Assembly: GCA_037783545.1 (NCBI GenBank)
Contig: JBBELK010000296.1
Coordinates: forward strand, 186,001-250,000
Origin: Henricia sp. BOLD:AAB3569
Taxonomy: Eukaryota; Echinodermata; Asteroidea; Spinulosida; Echinasteridae
Direction: 5' to 3'
DNA length: 64,000 bases
Each line of letters opens with the position of its first letter. Position 1 is the stretch's first letter. Positions 48,101 through 62,126 of the stretch are shown piece by piece. The notes beneath the pieces are model-generated. The model did no database searches. It saw only the letters and a program-made list of their open reading frames with translations, and was not told where the DNA came from. Both the position numbers and the translations under genes were made by a program.

Positions 48101-51100
48101 TGCGTCTGAAGCGGTCGCTATTTTGGAACTGAAGGAATTTCCAGACAAACTTCAAATTTTTCCTGCTTAAACAACTCTATATCCCAAACGTGTTCTGCAA
48201 ATTTCAGCAATTTCCCGTTTAAACCGATCGAGTTATGGACGAAACTAGCAAAAACTCCCTGCCGGCACATTTTTTGCACAGGCATACGCCGCTTTCGATA
48301 AACATTGCGTCTGAAGCGGTCGCTATTTTGGAACTGAAGGCATTTCCAGACAAACTTCAAATTTTGCCTGCTTAAACAACTCTATATCCCAAACGTGTTC
48401 TGCAAATTTCAGCAATTTCCCGTTTAAACCGATCGAGTTATGGGCGAATCTAGCAAAAACTCCCTGCGGCACATTTTTTTGCACAAGCAGACGCTGCTTT
48501 CGGAAAACATTGCGTATGAAGTGGTCGCTATTTTGGAACTGAAGGAATTTCCAGACAAATTTCAAATTTTGCTTGCTTAAACAACTCTATATTCCAAACG
48601 TGTTCTGCAAATTTCAGCAATTTCCCGTTTAAACCGACCGAGTTATGGGCGAATCTAGTAAAAACTCCCTGCCGGCACATTTTTTGCACAAGCATACGCC
48701 GCTTTCGGGAAACATTGCGTCTGAAGCGTTCGCTATTTTGGAACTGAAGGAATTTCCAGACAAACTTCAAATTTGTCCTGCTTAAACAACTCTATATCCC
48801 AAACGTGTTCTGTAAATTTCAGCAATTTCCCGTTTAAACCGACCGAGTTATCGGCGAATCTAGCAAAAACTCCCTGCCGGCACATTTTTGCACAAGCATA
48901 CGCCGCTTTCGATAAACATTGCGTCTGAAGCGGTCGCTATTTTGGAACTGAAGGAATTTCCAGACAAACTTCAAATTTTTCCTGCTTAAACAACTCTATA
49001 TCCCAAACGTGTTCTGCAAATTTCAGCAATTTCCCGTTTAAACCGATCGAGTTATGGACGAAACTAGCAAAAACTCCCTGCCGGCACATTTTTTGCACAG
49101 GCATACGCCGCTTTCGATAAACATTGCGTCTGAAGCGGTCGCTATTTTGGAACTGAAGGAATTTCCAGACAAACTTCAAATTTTGCCTGCTTAAACAACT
49201 CTATATCCCAAACGTGTTCTGCAAATTTCAGCAATTTCCCGTTTAAACCGATCGAGTTATGGGCGAATCTAGCAAAAACTCCCTGCGGCACATTTTTTTG
49301 CACAAGCAGACGCTGCTTTCGGAAAACATTGCGTATGAAGTGGTCGCTATTTTGGAACTGAAGGAATTTCCAGACAAATTTCAAATTTTGCTTGCTTAAA
49401 CAACTCTATATCCCAAACGTGTTCTGCAAATTTCAGCAATTTCCCGTTTAAACCGACCGAGTTATGGGCGAATCTAGTAAAAACTCCCTGCCGGCACATT
49501 TTTTGCACAAGCATACGCCGCTTTCGGGAAACATTGCGTCTGAAGCGTTCGCTATTTTGGAACTGAAGGAATTTCCAGACAAACTTCAAATTTGTCCTGC
49601 TTAAACAACTCTATATCCCAAACGTGTTCTGTAAATTTCAGCAATTTCCCGTTTAAACCGACCGAGTTATCGGCGAATCTAGCAAAAACTCCCTGCCGGC
49701 ACATTTTTTGCACAAGCATACGCCGCTTTCGATAAACATTGCGTCTGAAGCGGTCGCTATTTTGGAACTGAAGGAATTTCCAGACAAACTTCAAATTTTG
49801 CCTGCTTAAACAACTCTATATCCCAAACGTGTTCTGCAAATTTCAGCAATTTCCCGTTTAAACCGATCGAGTTATGGACGAAACTAGCAAAAACTCCCTG
49901 CCGGCACATTTTTTGCACAGGCATACGCCGCTTTCGATAAACATTGCGTTTGAAGCGGTCGCTATTTTGGAACTGAAGGAATTTCCAGACAAACTTCAAA
50001 TTTTGCCTGCTTAAACAACTCTATATCCCAAACGTGTTCTGCAAATTTCAGCAATTTCCCGTTTAAACCGATCGAGTTATGGGCGAATCTAGCAAAAACT
50101 CCCTGCGGCACATTTTTTTGCACAAGCAGACGCTGCTTTCGGAAAACATTGCGTATGAAGTGGTCGCTATTTTGGAACTGAAGGAATTTCCAGACAAATT
50201 TCAAATTTTGCTTGCTTAAACAACTCTATATCCCAAACGTGTTCTGCAAATTTCAGCAATTTCCCGTTTAAACCGACCGAGTTATGGGCGAATCTAGTAA
50301 AAACTCCCTGCCGGCACATTTTTTGCACAAGCATACGCCGCTTTCGGGAAACATTGCGTCTGAAGCGTTCGCTATTTTGGAACTGAAGGAATTTCCAGAC
50401 AAACTTCAAATTTGTCCTGCTTAAACAACTCTATATCCCAAACGTGTTCTGTAAATTTCAGCAATTTCCCGTTTAAACCGACCGAGTTATCGGCGAATCT
50501 AGCAAAAACTCCCTGCCGGCACATTTTTTGCACAAGCATACGCCGCTTTCGATAAACATTGCGTCTGAAGCGGTCGCTATTTTGGAACTGAAGGAATTTC
50601 CAGACAAACTTCAAATTTTGCCTGCTTAAACAACTCTATATCCCAAACGTGTTCTGCAAATTTCAGCAATTTCCCGTTTAAACCGATCGAGTTATGGACG
50701 AAACTAGCAAAAACTCCCTGCCGGCACATTTTTTGCACAGGCATACACCGCTTTCGATAAACATTGCGTCTGAAGCGGTCGCTATTTTGGAACTGAAGGC
50801 ATTTCCAGACAAACTTCAAATTTTGCCTGCTTAAACAACTCTATATCCCAAACGTGTTCTGCAAATTTCAGCAATTTCCCGTTTAAACCGATCGAGTTAT
50901 GGGCGAATCTAGCAAAAACTCCCTGCGGCACATTTTTTTGCACAAGCAGACGCTGCTTTCGGAAAACATTGCGTATGAAGTGGTCGCTATTTTGGAACTG
51001 AAGGAATTTCCAGACAAATTTCAAATTTTGCTTGCTTAAACAACTCTATATCCCAAACGTGTTCTGCAAATTTCAGCAATTTCCCGTTTAAACCGACCGA

Positions 51101-54100
51101 GTTATGGGCGAATCTAGTAAAAACTCCCTGCCGGCACATTTTTTGCACAAGCATACGCCGCTTTCGATAAACATTGCGTCTGAAGCGGTCGCTATTTTGG
51201 AACTGAAGGAATTTCCAGACAAACTTCAAATTTTTCCTGCTTAAACAACTCTATATCCCAAACGTGTTCTGCAAATTTCAGCAATTTCCCGTTTAAACCG
51301 ATCGAGTTATGGACGAAACTAGCAAAAACTCCCTGCCGGCACATTTTTTGCACAGGCATACGCCGCTTTCGATAAACATTGCGTCTGAAGCGGTCGCTAT
51401 TTTGGAACTGAAGGAATTTCCAGACAAACTTCAAATTTTGCCTGCTTAAACAACTCTATATCCCAAACGTGTTCTGCAAATTTCAGCAATTTCCCGTTTA
51501 AACCGATCGAGTTATGGGCGAATCTAGCAAAAACTCCCTGCGGCACATTTTTTTGCACAAGCAGACGCTGCTTTCGGAAAACATTGCGTATGAAGTGGTC
51601 GCTATTTTGGAACTGAAGGAATTTCCAGACAAATTTCAAATTTTGCTTGCTTAAACAACTCTATATCCCAAACGTGTTCTGCAAATTTCAGCAATTTCCC
51701 GTTTAAACCGACCGAGTTATGGGCGAATCTAGTAAAAACTCCCTGCCGGCACATTTTTTGCACAAGCATACGCCGCTTTCGGGAAACATTGCGTCTGAAG
51801 CGTTCGCTATTTTGGAACTGAAGGAATTTCCAGACAAACTTCAAATTTGTCCTGCTTAAACAACTCTATATCCCAAACGTGTTCTGTAAATTTCAGCAAT
51901 TTCCCGTTTAAACCGACCGAGTTATCGGCGAATCTAGCAAAAACTCCCTGCCGGCACATTTTTTGCACAAGCATACGCCGCTTTCGATAAACATTGCGTC
52001 TGAAGCGGTCGCTATTTTGAAACTGAAGGAATTTCCAGACAAACTTCAAATTTTGCCTGCTTAAACAACTCTATATCCCAAACGTGTTCTGCAAATTTCA
52101 GCAATTTCCCGTTTAAACCGATCGAGTTATGGACGAAACTAGCAAAAACTCCCTGCCGGCACATTTTTTGCACAGGCATACACCGCTTTCGATAAACATT
52201 GCGTCTGAAGCGGTCGCTATTTTGGAACTGAAGGCATTTCCAGACAAACTTCAAATTTTGCCTGCTTAAACAACTCTATATCCCAAACGTGTTCTGCAAA
52301 TTTCAGCAATTTCCCGTTTAAACCGATCGAGTTATGGGCGAATCTAGCAAAAACTCCCTGCGGCACATTTTTTTGCACAAGCAGACGCTGCTTTCGGAAA
52401 ACATTGCGTATGAAGTGGTCGCTATTTTGGAACTGAAGGAATTTCCAGACAAATTTCAAATTTTGCTTGCTTAAACAACTCTATATCCCAAACGTGTTCT
52501 GCAAATTTCAGCAATTTCCCGTTTAAACCGACCGAGTTATGGGCGAATCTAGTAAAAACTCCCTGCCGGCACATTTTTTGCACAAGCATACGCCGCTTTC
52601 GGGAAACATTGCGTCTGAAGCGTTCGCTATTTTGGAACTGAAGGAATTTCCAGACAAACTTCAAATTTGTCCTGCTTAAACAACTCTATATCCCAAACGT
52701 GTTCTGTAAATTTCAGCAATTTCCCGTTTAAACCGACCGAGTTATCGGCGAATCTAGCAAAAACTCCCTGCCGGCACATTTTTTGCACAAGCATACGCCG
52801 CTTTCGATAAACATTGCGTCTGAAGCGGTCGCTATTTTGGAACTGAAGGAATTTCCAGACAAACTTCAAATTTGTCCTGCTTAAACAACTCTATATCCCA
52901 AACGTGTTCTGTAAATTTCAGCAATTTCCCGTTTAAACCGACCGAGTTATCGGCGAATCTAGCAAAAACTCCCTGCCGGCACATTTTTTGCACAAGCATA
53001 CGCCGCTTTCGATAAACATTGCGTCTGAAGCGGTCGCTATTTTGGAACTGAAGGAATTTCCAGACAAACTTCAAATTTTTCCTGCTTAAACAACTCTATA
53101 TCCCAAACGTGTTCTGCAAATTTCAGCAATTTCCCGTTTAAACCGATCGAGTTATGGACGAAACTAGCAAAAACTCCCTGCCGGCACATTTTTTGCACAG
53201 GCATACGCCGCTTTCGATAAACATTGCGTCTGAAGCGGTCGCTATTTTGGAACTGAAGGAATTTCCAGACAAACTTCAAATTTTTCCTGCTTAAACAACT
53301 CTATATCCCAAACGTGTTCTGCAAATTTCAGCAATTTCCCGTTTAAACCGATCGAGTTATGGGCGAATCTAGCAAAAACTCCCTGCGGCACATTTTTTTG
53401 CACAAGCAGACGCTGCTTTCGGAAAACATTGCGTATGAAGTGGTCGCTATTTTGGAACTGAAGGAATTTCCAGACAAATTTCAAATTTTGCTTGCTTAAA
53501 CAACTCTATATCCCAAACGTGTTCTGCAAATTTCAGCAATTTCCCGTTTAAACCGACCGAGTTATGGGCGAATCTAGTAAAAACTCCCTGCCGGCACATT
53601 TTTTGCACAAGCATACGCCGCTTTCGGGAAACATTGCGTCTGAAGCGTTCGCTATTTTGGAACTGAAGGAATTTCCAGACAAACTTCAAATTTTTCCTGC
53701 TTAAACAACTCTATATCCCAAACGTGTTCTGTAAATTTCAGCAATTTCCCGTTTAAACCGACCGAGTTATCGGCGAATCTAGCAAAAACTCCCTGCCGGC
53801 ACATTTTTTGCACAAGCATACGCCGCTTTCGATAAACATTGCGTCTGAAGCGGTCGCTATTTTGGAACTGAAGGAATTTCCAGACAAACTTCAAATTTTG
53901 CCTGCTTAAACAACTCTATATCCCAAACGTGTTCTGCAAATTTCAGCAATTTCCCGTTTAAACCGATCGAGTTATGGACGAAACTAGCAAAAACTCCCTG
54001 CCGGCACATTTTTTGCACAGGCATACACCGCTTTTGATAAACATTGCGTCTGAAGCGGTCGCTATTTTGGAACTGAAGGCATTTCCAGACAAACTTCAAA

Positions 54101-56179
54101 TTTTGCCTGCTTAAACAACTCTATATCCCAAACGTGTTCTGCAAATTTCAGCAATTTCCCGTTTAAACCGATCGAGTTATGGGCGAATCTAGCAAAAACT
54201 CCCTGCGGCACATTTTTTTGCACAAGCAGACGCTGCTTTCGGAAAACATTGCGTATGAAGTGGTCGCTATTTTGGAACTGAAGGAATTTCCAGACAAATT
54301 TCAAATTTTGCTTGCTTAAACAACTCTATATCCCAAACGTGTTCTGCAAATTTCAGCAATTTCCCGTTTAAACCGACCGAGTTATGGGCGAATCTAGTAA
54401 AAACTCCCTGCCGGCACATTTTTTGCACAAGCATACGCCGCTTTCGGGAAACATTGCGTCTGAAGCGTTCGCTATTTTGGAACTGAAGGAATTTCCAGAC
54501 AAACTTCAAATTTGTCCTGCTTAAACAACTCTATATCCCAAACGTGTTCTGTAAATTTCAGCAATTTCCCGTTTAAACCGACCGAGTTATCGCCGAATCT
54601 AGCAAAATATCCCTGCCGGCACAGTTTTCGCACAAACAGACGCCGCATTCGGAAAACATTGCGTATGAAGTGGTCGCTATTTTGGAACTGAAGGAATTTC
54701 CAGACAAACTTCAAATTTTGCCTGCTTAAACAACTCTATATCCCAAACGTGTTCTGCAAATTTCAGCAATTTCCCGTTTAAACCGATCGAGTTATGGACG
54801 AAACTAGCAAAAACTCCCTGCCGGCACATTTTTTGCACAGGCATACGCCGCTTTCGATAAACATTGCGTCTGAAGCGGTCGCTATTTTGGAACTGAAGGA
54901 ATTTCCAGACAAACTTCAAATTTTGCCTGCTTAAACAACTCTATATCCCAAACGTGTTCTGCAAATTTCAGCAATTTCCCGTTTAAACCGATCGAGTTAT
55001 GGGCGAATCTAGCAAAAACTCCCTGCGGCACATTTTTTTGCACAAGCAGACGCTGCTTTCGGAAAACATTGCGTATGAAGTGGTCGCTATTTTGGAACTG
55101 AAGGAATTTCCAGACAACTTTCAAATTTTGCTTGCTTAAACAACTCTATATCCCAAACGTGTTCTGCAAATTTCAGCAATTTCCCGTTTAAACCGACCGA
55201 GTTATCGGCGAATCTAGCAAAAACTCCCTGCCGGCACATTTTTTGCACAAGCATACGCCGCTTTCGATAAACATTGCGTCTGAAGCGGTCGCTATTTTGG
55301 AACTGAAGGAATTTCCAGACAAACTTCAAATTTTTCCTGCTTAAACAACTCTATATCCCAAACGTGTTCTGCAAATTTCAGCAATTTCCCGTTTAAACCG
55401 ACCGAGTTATCGCCGAATCTAGCAAAATATCCCTGCCGGCACAGTTTTCGCACAAACAGACGCCGCATTCGGAAAACATTGCGTATGAAGTGGTCGCTAT
55501 TTTGGAACTGAAGGAATTTCCAGACAAACTTCAAATTTTGCCTGCTTAAACAACTCTATATCCCAAACGTGTTCTGCAAATTTCAGCAATTTCCCGTTTA
55601 AACCGATCGAGTTATGGACGAAACTAGCAAAAACTCCCTGCCGGCACATTTTTTGCACAGGCATACGCCGCTTTCGATAAACATTGCGTCTGAAGCGGTC
55701 GCTATTTTGGAACTGAAGGAATTTCCAGACAAACTTCAAATTTTGCCTGCTTAAACAACTCTATATCCCAAACGTGTTCTGCAAATTTCAGCAATTTCCC
55801 GTTTAAACCGATCGAGTTATGGGCGAATCTAGCAAAAACTCCCTGCGGCACATTTTTTTGCACAAGCAGACGCTGCTTTCGGAAAACATTGCGTATGAAG
55901 TGGTCGCTATTTTGGAACTGAAGGAATTTCCAGACAAATTTCAAATTTTGCTTGCTTAAACAACTCTATATCCCAAACGTGTTCTGTAAATTTCAGCAAT
56001 TTCCCGTTTAAACCGACCGAGTTATCGCCGAATCTAGCAAAATATCCCTGCCGGCACAGTTTTCGCACAAACAGACGCCGCATTCGGAAAACATTGCGTA
56101 TGAAGTGGTCGCTATTTTGGAACTGAAGGAATTTCCAGACAAACTTCAAATTTTGCCTGCTTAAACAACTCTATATCCC
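45109..56179. repeat. Junction A monomer and 10.7 kb large-scale repeat, copy 2
   Basis: The first monomer (45109-45313) is a family A copy whose end (attttgcctg, then the B* start) differs from the A at 31577. From about 45.25 kb to about 56.14 kb the sequence then repeats 29.9-40.6 kb. Differences I see are few: an extra T at 47039-47045, a C monomer at 54130 missing from copy 1, and isolated substitutions (for example near 31751, 32524, 33165 and 34608 in copy 1, and 49950 and 53695 in copy 2). After 56.18 kb the next monomer is B here but D in copy 1. Confidence 0.88.
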
Positions 56180-59100
56180 AAACGTGTTCTGCAAATTTCA
56201 GCAATTTCCCGTTTAAACCGATCGAGTTATGGACGAAACTAGCAAAAACTCCCTGCCGGCACATTTTTTGCACAGGCATACGCCGCTTTCGATAAACATT
56301 GCGTCTGAAGCGGTCGCTATTTTGGAACTGAAGGCATTTCCAGACAAACTTCAAATTTTGCCTGCTTAAACAACTCTATATCCCAAACGTGTTCTGCAAA
56401 TTTCAGCAATTTCCCGTTTAAACCGATCGAGTTATGGGCGAATCTAGCAAAAACTCCCTGCGGCACATTTTTTTGCACAAGCAGACGCTGCTTTCGGAAA
56501 ACATTGCGTATGAAGTGGTCGCTATTTTGGAACTGAAGGAATTTCCAGACAAATTTCAAATTTTGCTTGCTTAAACAACTCTATATCCCAAACGTGTTCT
56601 GCAAATTTCAGCAATTTCCCGTTTAAACCGACCGAGTTATGGGCGAATCTAGTAAAAACTCCCTGCCGGCACATTTTTTGCACAAGCATACGCCGCTTTC
56701 GGGAAACATTGCGTCTGAAGCGTTCGCTATTTTGGAACTGAAGGAATTTCCAGACAAACTTCAAATTTGTCCTGCTTAAACAACTCTATATCCCAAACGT
56801 GTTCTGTAAATTTCAGCAATTTCCCGTTTAAACCGACCGAGTTATCGCCGAATCTAGCAAAATATCCCTGCCGGCACAGTTTTCGCACAAACAGACGCCG
56901 CATTCGGAAAACATTGCGTATGAAGTGGTCGCTATTTTGGAACTGAAGGAATTTCCAGACAAACTTCAAATTTTGCCTGCTTAAACAACTCTATATCCCA
57001 TAACGTGTTCTGCAAATTTCAGCAATTTCCCGTTTAAACTGATCGAGTTATGGACGAAACTAGCAAAAACTCCCTGCCGGCACATTTTTTGCACAGGCAT
57101 ACGCCGCTTTCGATAAACATTGCGTCTGAAGCGGTCGCTATTTTGGAACTGAAGGAATTTCCAGACAAACTTCAAATTTTGCCTGCTTAAACAACTCTAT
57201 ATCCCAAACGTGTTCTGCAAATTTCAGCAATTTCCCGTTTAAACCGATCGAGTTATGGGCGAATCTAGCAAAAACTCCCTGCGGCACATTTTTTTGCACA
57301 AGCAGACGCTGCTTTCGGAAAACATTGCGTATGAAGTGGTCGCTATTTTGGAACTGAAGGAATTTCCAGACAAATTTCAAATTTTGCTTGCTTAAACAAC
57401 TCTATATCCCAAACGTGTTCTGCAAATTTCAGCAATTTCCCGTTTAAACCGACCGAGTTATCGGCGAATCTAGCAAAAACTCCCTGCCGGCACATTTTTT
57501 GCACAAGCATACGCCGCTTTCGATAAACATTGCGTCTGAAGCGGTCGCTATTTTGGAACTGAAGGAATTTCCAGACAAACTTCAAATTTTTCCTGCTTAA
57601 ACAACTCTATATCCCAAACGTGTTCTGCAAATTTCAGCAATTTCCCGTTTAAACCGACCGAGTTATCGCCGAATCTAGCAAAATATCCCTGCCGGCACAG
57701 TTTTCGCACAAACAGACGCCGCATTCGGAAAACATTGCGTATGAAGTGGTCGCTATTTTGGAACTGAAGGAATTTCCAGACAAACTTCAAATTTTGCCTG
57801 CTTAAACAACTCTATATCCCAAACGTGTTCTGCAAATTTCAGCAATTTCCCGTTTAAACCGATCGAGTTATGGACGAAACTAGCAAAAACTCCCTGCCGG
57901 CACATTTTTTGCACAGGCATACGCCGCTTTCGATAAACATTGCGTCTGAAGCGGTCGCTATTTTGGAACTGAAGGAATTTCCAGACAAACTTCAAATTTT
58001 GCCTGCTTAAACAACTCTATATCCCAAACGTGTTCTGCAAATTTCAGCAATTTCCCGTTTAAACCGATCGAGTTATGGGCGAATCTAGCAAAAACTCCCT
58101 GCGGCACATTTTTTTGCACAAGCAGACGCTGCTTTCGGAAAACATTGCGTATGAAGTGGTCGCTATTTTGGAACTGAAGGAATTTCCAGACAAATTTCAA
58201 ATTTTGCTTGCTTAAACAACTCTATATCCCAAACGTGTTCTGCAAATTTCAGCAATTTCCCGTTTAAACCGACCGAGTTATGGGCGAATCTAGTAAAAAC
58301 TCCCTGCCGGCACATTTTTTTGCACAAGCATACGCCGCTTTCGGGAAACATTGCGTCTGAAGCGTTCGCTATTTTGGAACTGAAGGAATTTCCAGACAAA
58401 CTTTAAATTTTTCCTGCTTAAACAACTCTATATCCCAAACGTGTTCTGCAAATTTCAGCAATTTCCCGTTTAAACCGACCGAGTTATGGGCGAATCTAGT
58501 AAAAACTCCCTGCCGGCACATTTTTTGCACAAGCATACGCCGCTTTCAGGAAACATTGCGTCTGAAGCGGTCGCTATTTTGGAACTGAAGGAATTTCCAG
58601 ACAAATTTCAAATTTTGCCTGCTTAAACAACTCTATATCCCAAACGTGTTCTGCAAATTTCAGCAATTTCCCGTTTAAACCGATCGAGTTATGGGCGAAT
58701 CTAGCAAAAACTCCCTGCGGCACATTTGTTTGCACAAACAGACGCCGCTTTCGGAAAACAATGCGTATAAAGTGGTCGCTATTTTGGAACTGAAGGAATT
58801 TCCAGACAAATTTCAAATTTTGCTTGCTTAAACAACTCTATATCCCAAACGTGTTCTGCAAATTTCAGCAATTTCCCGTTTAAACCGACCGAGTTATGGG
58901 CGAATCTAGTAAAAACTCCCTGCCGGCACATTTTTTGCACAAGCATACGCCGCTTTCGGGAAACATTGCGTCTGAAGCGTTCGCTATTTTGGAACTGAAG
59001 GAATTTCCAGACAAACTTCAAATTTGTCCTGCTTAAACAACTCTATATCCCAAACGTGTTCTGCAAATTTCAGCAATTTCCCGTTAAAACCGACCGAGTT

Positions 59101-59871
59101 ATGGACGAAACTAGCAAAAACTCCCTGCCGGCACATTTTTTGCACAGGCAGACGCTGCTTTCGGAAAACATTGCGTATGAAGTGGTCGCTATTTTGGAAC
59201 TGAAGGAATTTCCAGACAAATTTCAAATTTTGCTTGCTTAAACAACTCTATATCCCAAACGTGTTCTGCAAATTTCAGCAATTTCCCGTTTAAACCGACC
59301 GAGTTATGGGCGAATCTAGTAAAAACTCCCTGCCGGCACATTTTTTGCACAAGCATACGCCGCTTTCGGGAAACATTGCGTCTGAAGCGTTCGCTATTTT
59401 GGAACTGAAGGAATTTCCAGACAAACTTCAAATTTGTCCTGCTTAAACAACTCTATATCCCAAACGTGTTCTGTAAATTTCAGCAATTTCCCGTTTAAAC
59501 CGACCGAGTTATCGGCGAATCTAGCAAAAACTCCCTGCCGGCACATTTTTTGCACAAGCATACGCCGCTTTCGATAAACATTGCGTCTGAAGCGGTCGCT
59601 ATTTTGGAACTGAAGGAATTTCCAGACAAACTTCAAATTTTTCCTGCTTAAACAACTCTATATCCCAAACGTGTTCTGCAAATTTCAGCAATTTCCCGTT
59701 TAAACCGACCGAGTTATCGCCGAATCTAGCAAAATATCCCTGCCGGCACAGTTTTCGCACAAACAGACGCCGCATTCGGAAAACATTGCGTATGAAGTGG
59801 TCGCTATTTTGGAACTGAAGGAATTTCCAGACAAACTTCAAATTTTGCCTGCTTAAACAACTCTATATCCC

Positions 59872-60076
59872 AAACGTGTTCTGCAAATTTCAGCAATTTC
59901 CCGTTTAAACCGATCGAGTTATGGACGAAACTAGCAAAAACTCCCTGCCGGCACATTTTTTGCACAGGCATACGCCGCTTTCGATAAACATTGCGTATGA
60001 AGTGGTCGCTATTTTGGAACTGAAGGAATTTCCAGACAAATTTCAAATTTTGCTTGCTTAAACAACTCTATATCCC
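59872..60076. repeat. Chimeric monomer B-to-C, late switch
   Basis: B features run through ttatggacgaaac, cacaggcatacgcc and ttcgataaac, then C features begin at gcgtatgaagtgg and continue to aaatttcaaattttgcttg. The breakpoint (about 59981-59996) is to the right of that in the 26656-type chimera, so this is an independent exchange between the same two families. Confidence 0.8.
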
Positions 60077-62126
60077 AAACGTGTTCTGCAAATTTCAGCA
60101 ATTTCCCGTTTAAACCGACCGAGTTATGGGCGAATCTAGTAAAAACTCCCTGCCGGCACATTTTTTGCACAAGCATACGCCGCTTTCGGGAAACATTGCG
60201 TCTGAAGCGTTCGCTATTTTGGAACTGAAGGAATTTCCAGACAAACTTCAAATTTGTCCTGCTTAAACAACTCTATATCCCAAACGTGTTCTGTAAATTT
60301 CAGCAATTTCCCGTTTAAACCGACCGAGTTATCGGCGAATCTAGCAAAAACTCCCTGCCGGCACATTTTTTGCACAAGCATACGCCGCTTTCGATAAACA
60401 TTGCGTCTGAAGCGGTCGCTATTTTGGAACTGAAGGAATTTCCAGACAAACTTCAAATTTTTCCTGCTTAAACAACTCTATATCCCAAACGTGTTCTGCA
60501 AATTTCAGCAATTTCCCGTTTAAACCGATCGAGTTATGGACGAAACTAGCAAAAACTCCCTGCCGGCACATTTTTTGCACAGGCATACGCCGCTTTCGAT
60601 AAACATTGCGTCTGAAGCGGTCGCTATTTTGGAACTGAAGGCATTTCCAGACAAACTTCAAATTTTGCCTGCTTAAACAACTCTATATCCCAAACGTGTT
60701 CTGCAAATTTCAGCAATTTCCCGTTTAAACCGATCGAGTTATGGGCGAATCTAGCAAAAACTCCCTGCGGCACATTTTTTTGCACAAGCAGACGCTGCTT
60801 TCGGAAAACATTGCGTATGAAGTGGTCGCTATTTTGGAACTGAAGGAATTTCCAGACAAATTTCAAATTTTGCTTGCTTAAACAACTCTATATCCCAAAC
60901 GTGTTCTGCAAATTTCAGCAATTTCCCGTTTAAACCGACCGAGTTATGGGCGAATCTAGTAAAAACTCCCTGCCGGCACATTTTTTGCACAAGCATACGC
61001 CGCTTTCGGGAAACATTGCGTCTGAAGCGTTCGCTATTTTGGAACTGAAGGAATTTCCAGACAAACTTCAAATTTGTCCTGCTTAAACAACTCTATATCC
61101 CAAACGTGTTCTGTAAATTTCAGCAATTTCCCGTTTAAACCGACCGAGTTATCGGCGAATCTAGCAAAAACTCCCTGCCGGCACATTTTTTGCACAAGCA
61201 TACGCCGCTTTCGATAAACATTGCGTCTGAAGCGGTCGCTATTTTGGAACTGAAGGAATTTCCAGACAAACTTCAAATTTTTCCTGCTTAAACAACTCTA
61301 TATCCCAAACGTGTTCTGTAAATTTCAGCAATTTCCCGTTTAAACCGACCGAGTTATCGGCGAATCTAGCAAAAACTCCCTGCCGGCACATTTTTTGCAC
61401 AAGCATACGCCGCTTTCGATAAACATTGCGTCTGAAGCGGTCGCTATTTTGGAACTGAAGGAATTTCCAGACAAACTTCAAATTTTTCCTGCTTAAACAA
61501 CTCTATATCCCAAACGTGTTCTGCAAATTTCAGCAATTTCCCGTTTAAACCGATCGAGTTATGGACGAAACTAGCAAAAACTCCCTGCCGGCACATTTTT
61601 TGCACAGGCATACGCCGCTTTCGATAAACATTGCGTCTGAAGCGGTCGCTATTTTGGAACTGAAGGAATTTCCAAACAAACTTCAAATTTTGCCTGCTTA
61701 AACAACTCTATATCCCAAACGTGTTCTGCAAATTTCAGCAATTTCCCGTTTAAACCGATCGAGTTATGGGCGAATCTAGCAAAAACTCCCTGCGGCACAT
61801 TTTTTTGCACAAGCAGACGCTGCTTTCGGAAAACATTGCGTATGAAGTGGTCGCTATTTTGGAACTGAAGGAATTTCCAGACATATTTCAAATTTTGCTT
61901 GCTTAAACAACTCTATATCCCAAACGTGTTCTGCAAATTTCAGCAATTTCCCGTTTAAACCGACCGAGTTATGGGCGAATCTAGTAAAAACTCCCTGCCG
62001 GCACATTTTTTGCACAAGCATACGCCGCTTTCGGGAAACATTGCGTCTGAAGCGTTCGCTATTTTGGAACTGAAGGAATTTCCAGACAAACTTCAAATTT
62101 GTCCTGCTTAAACAACTCTATATCCC

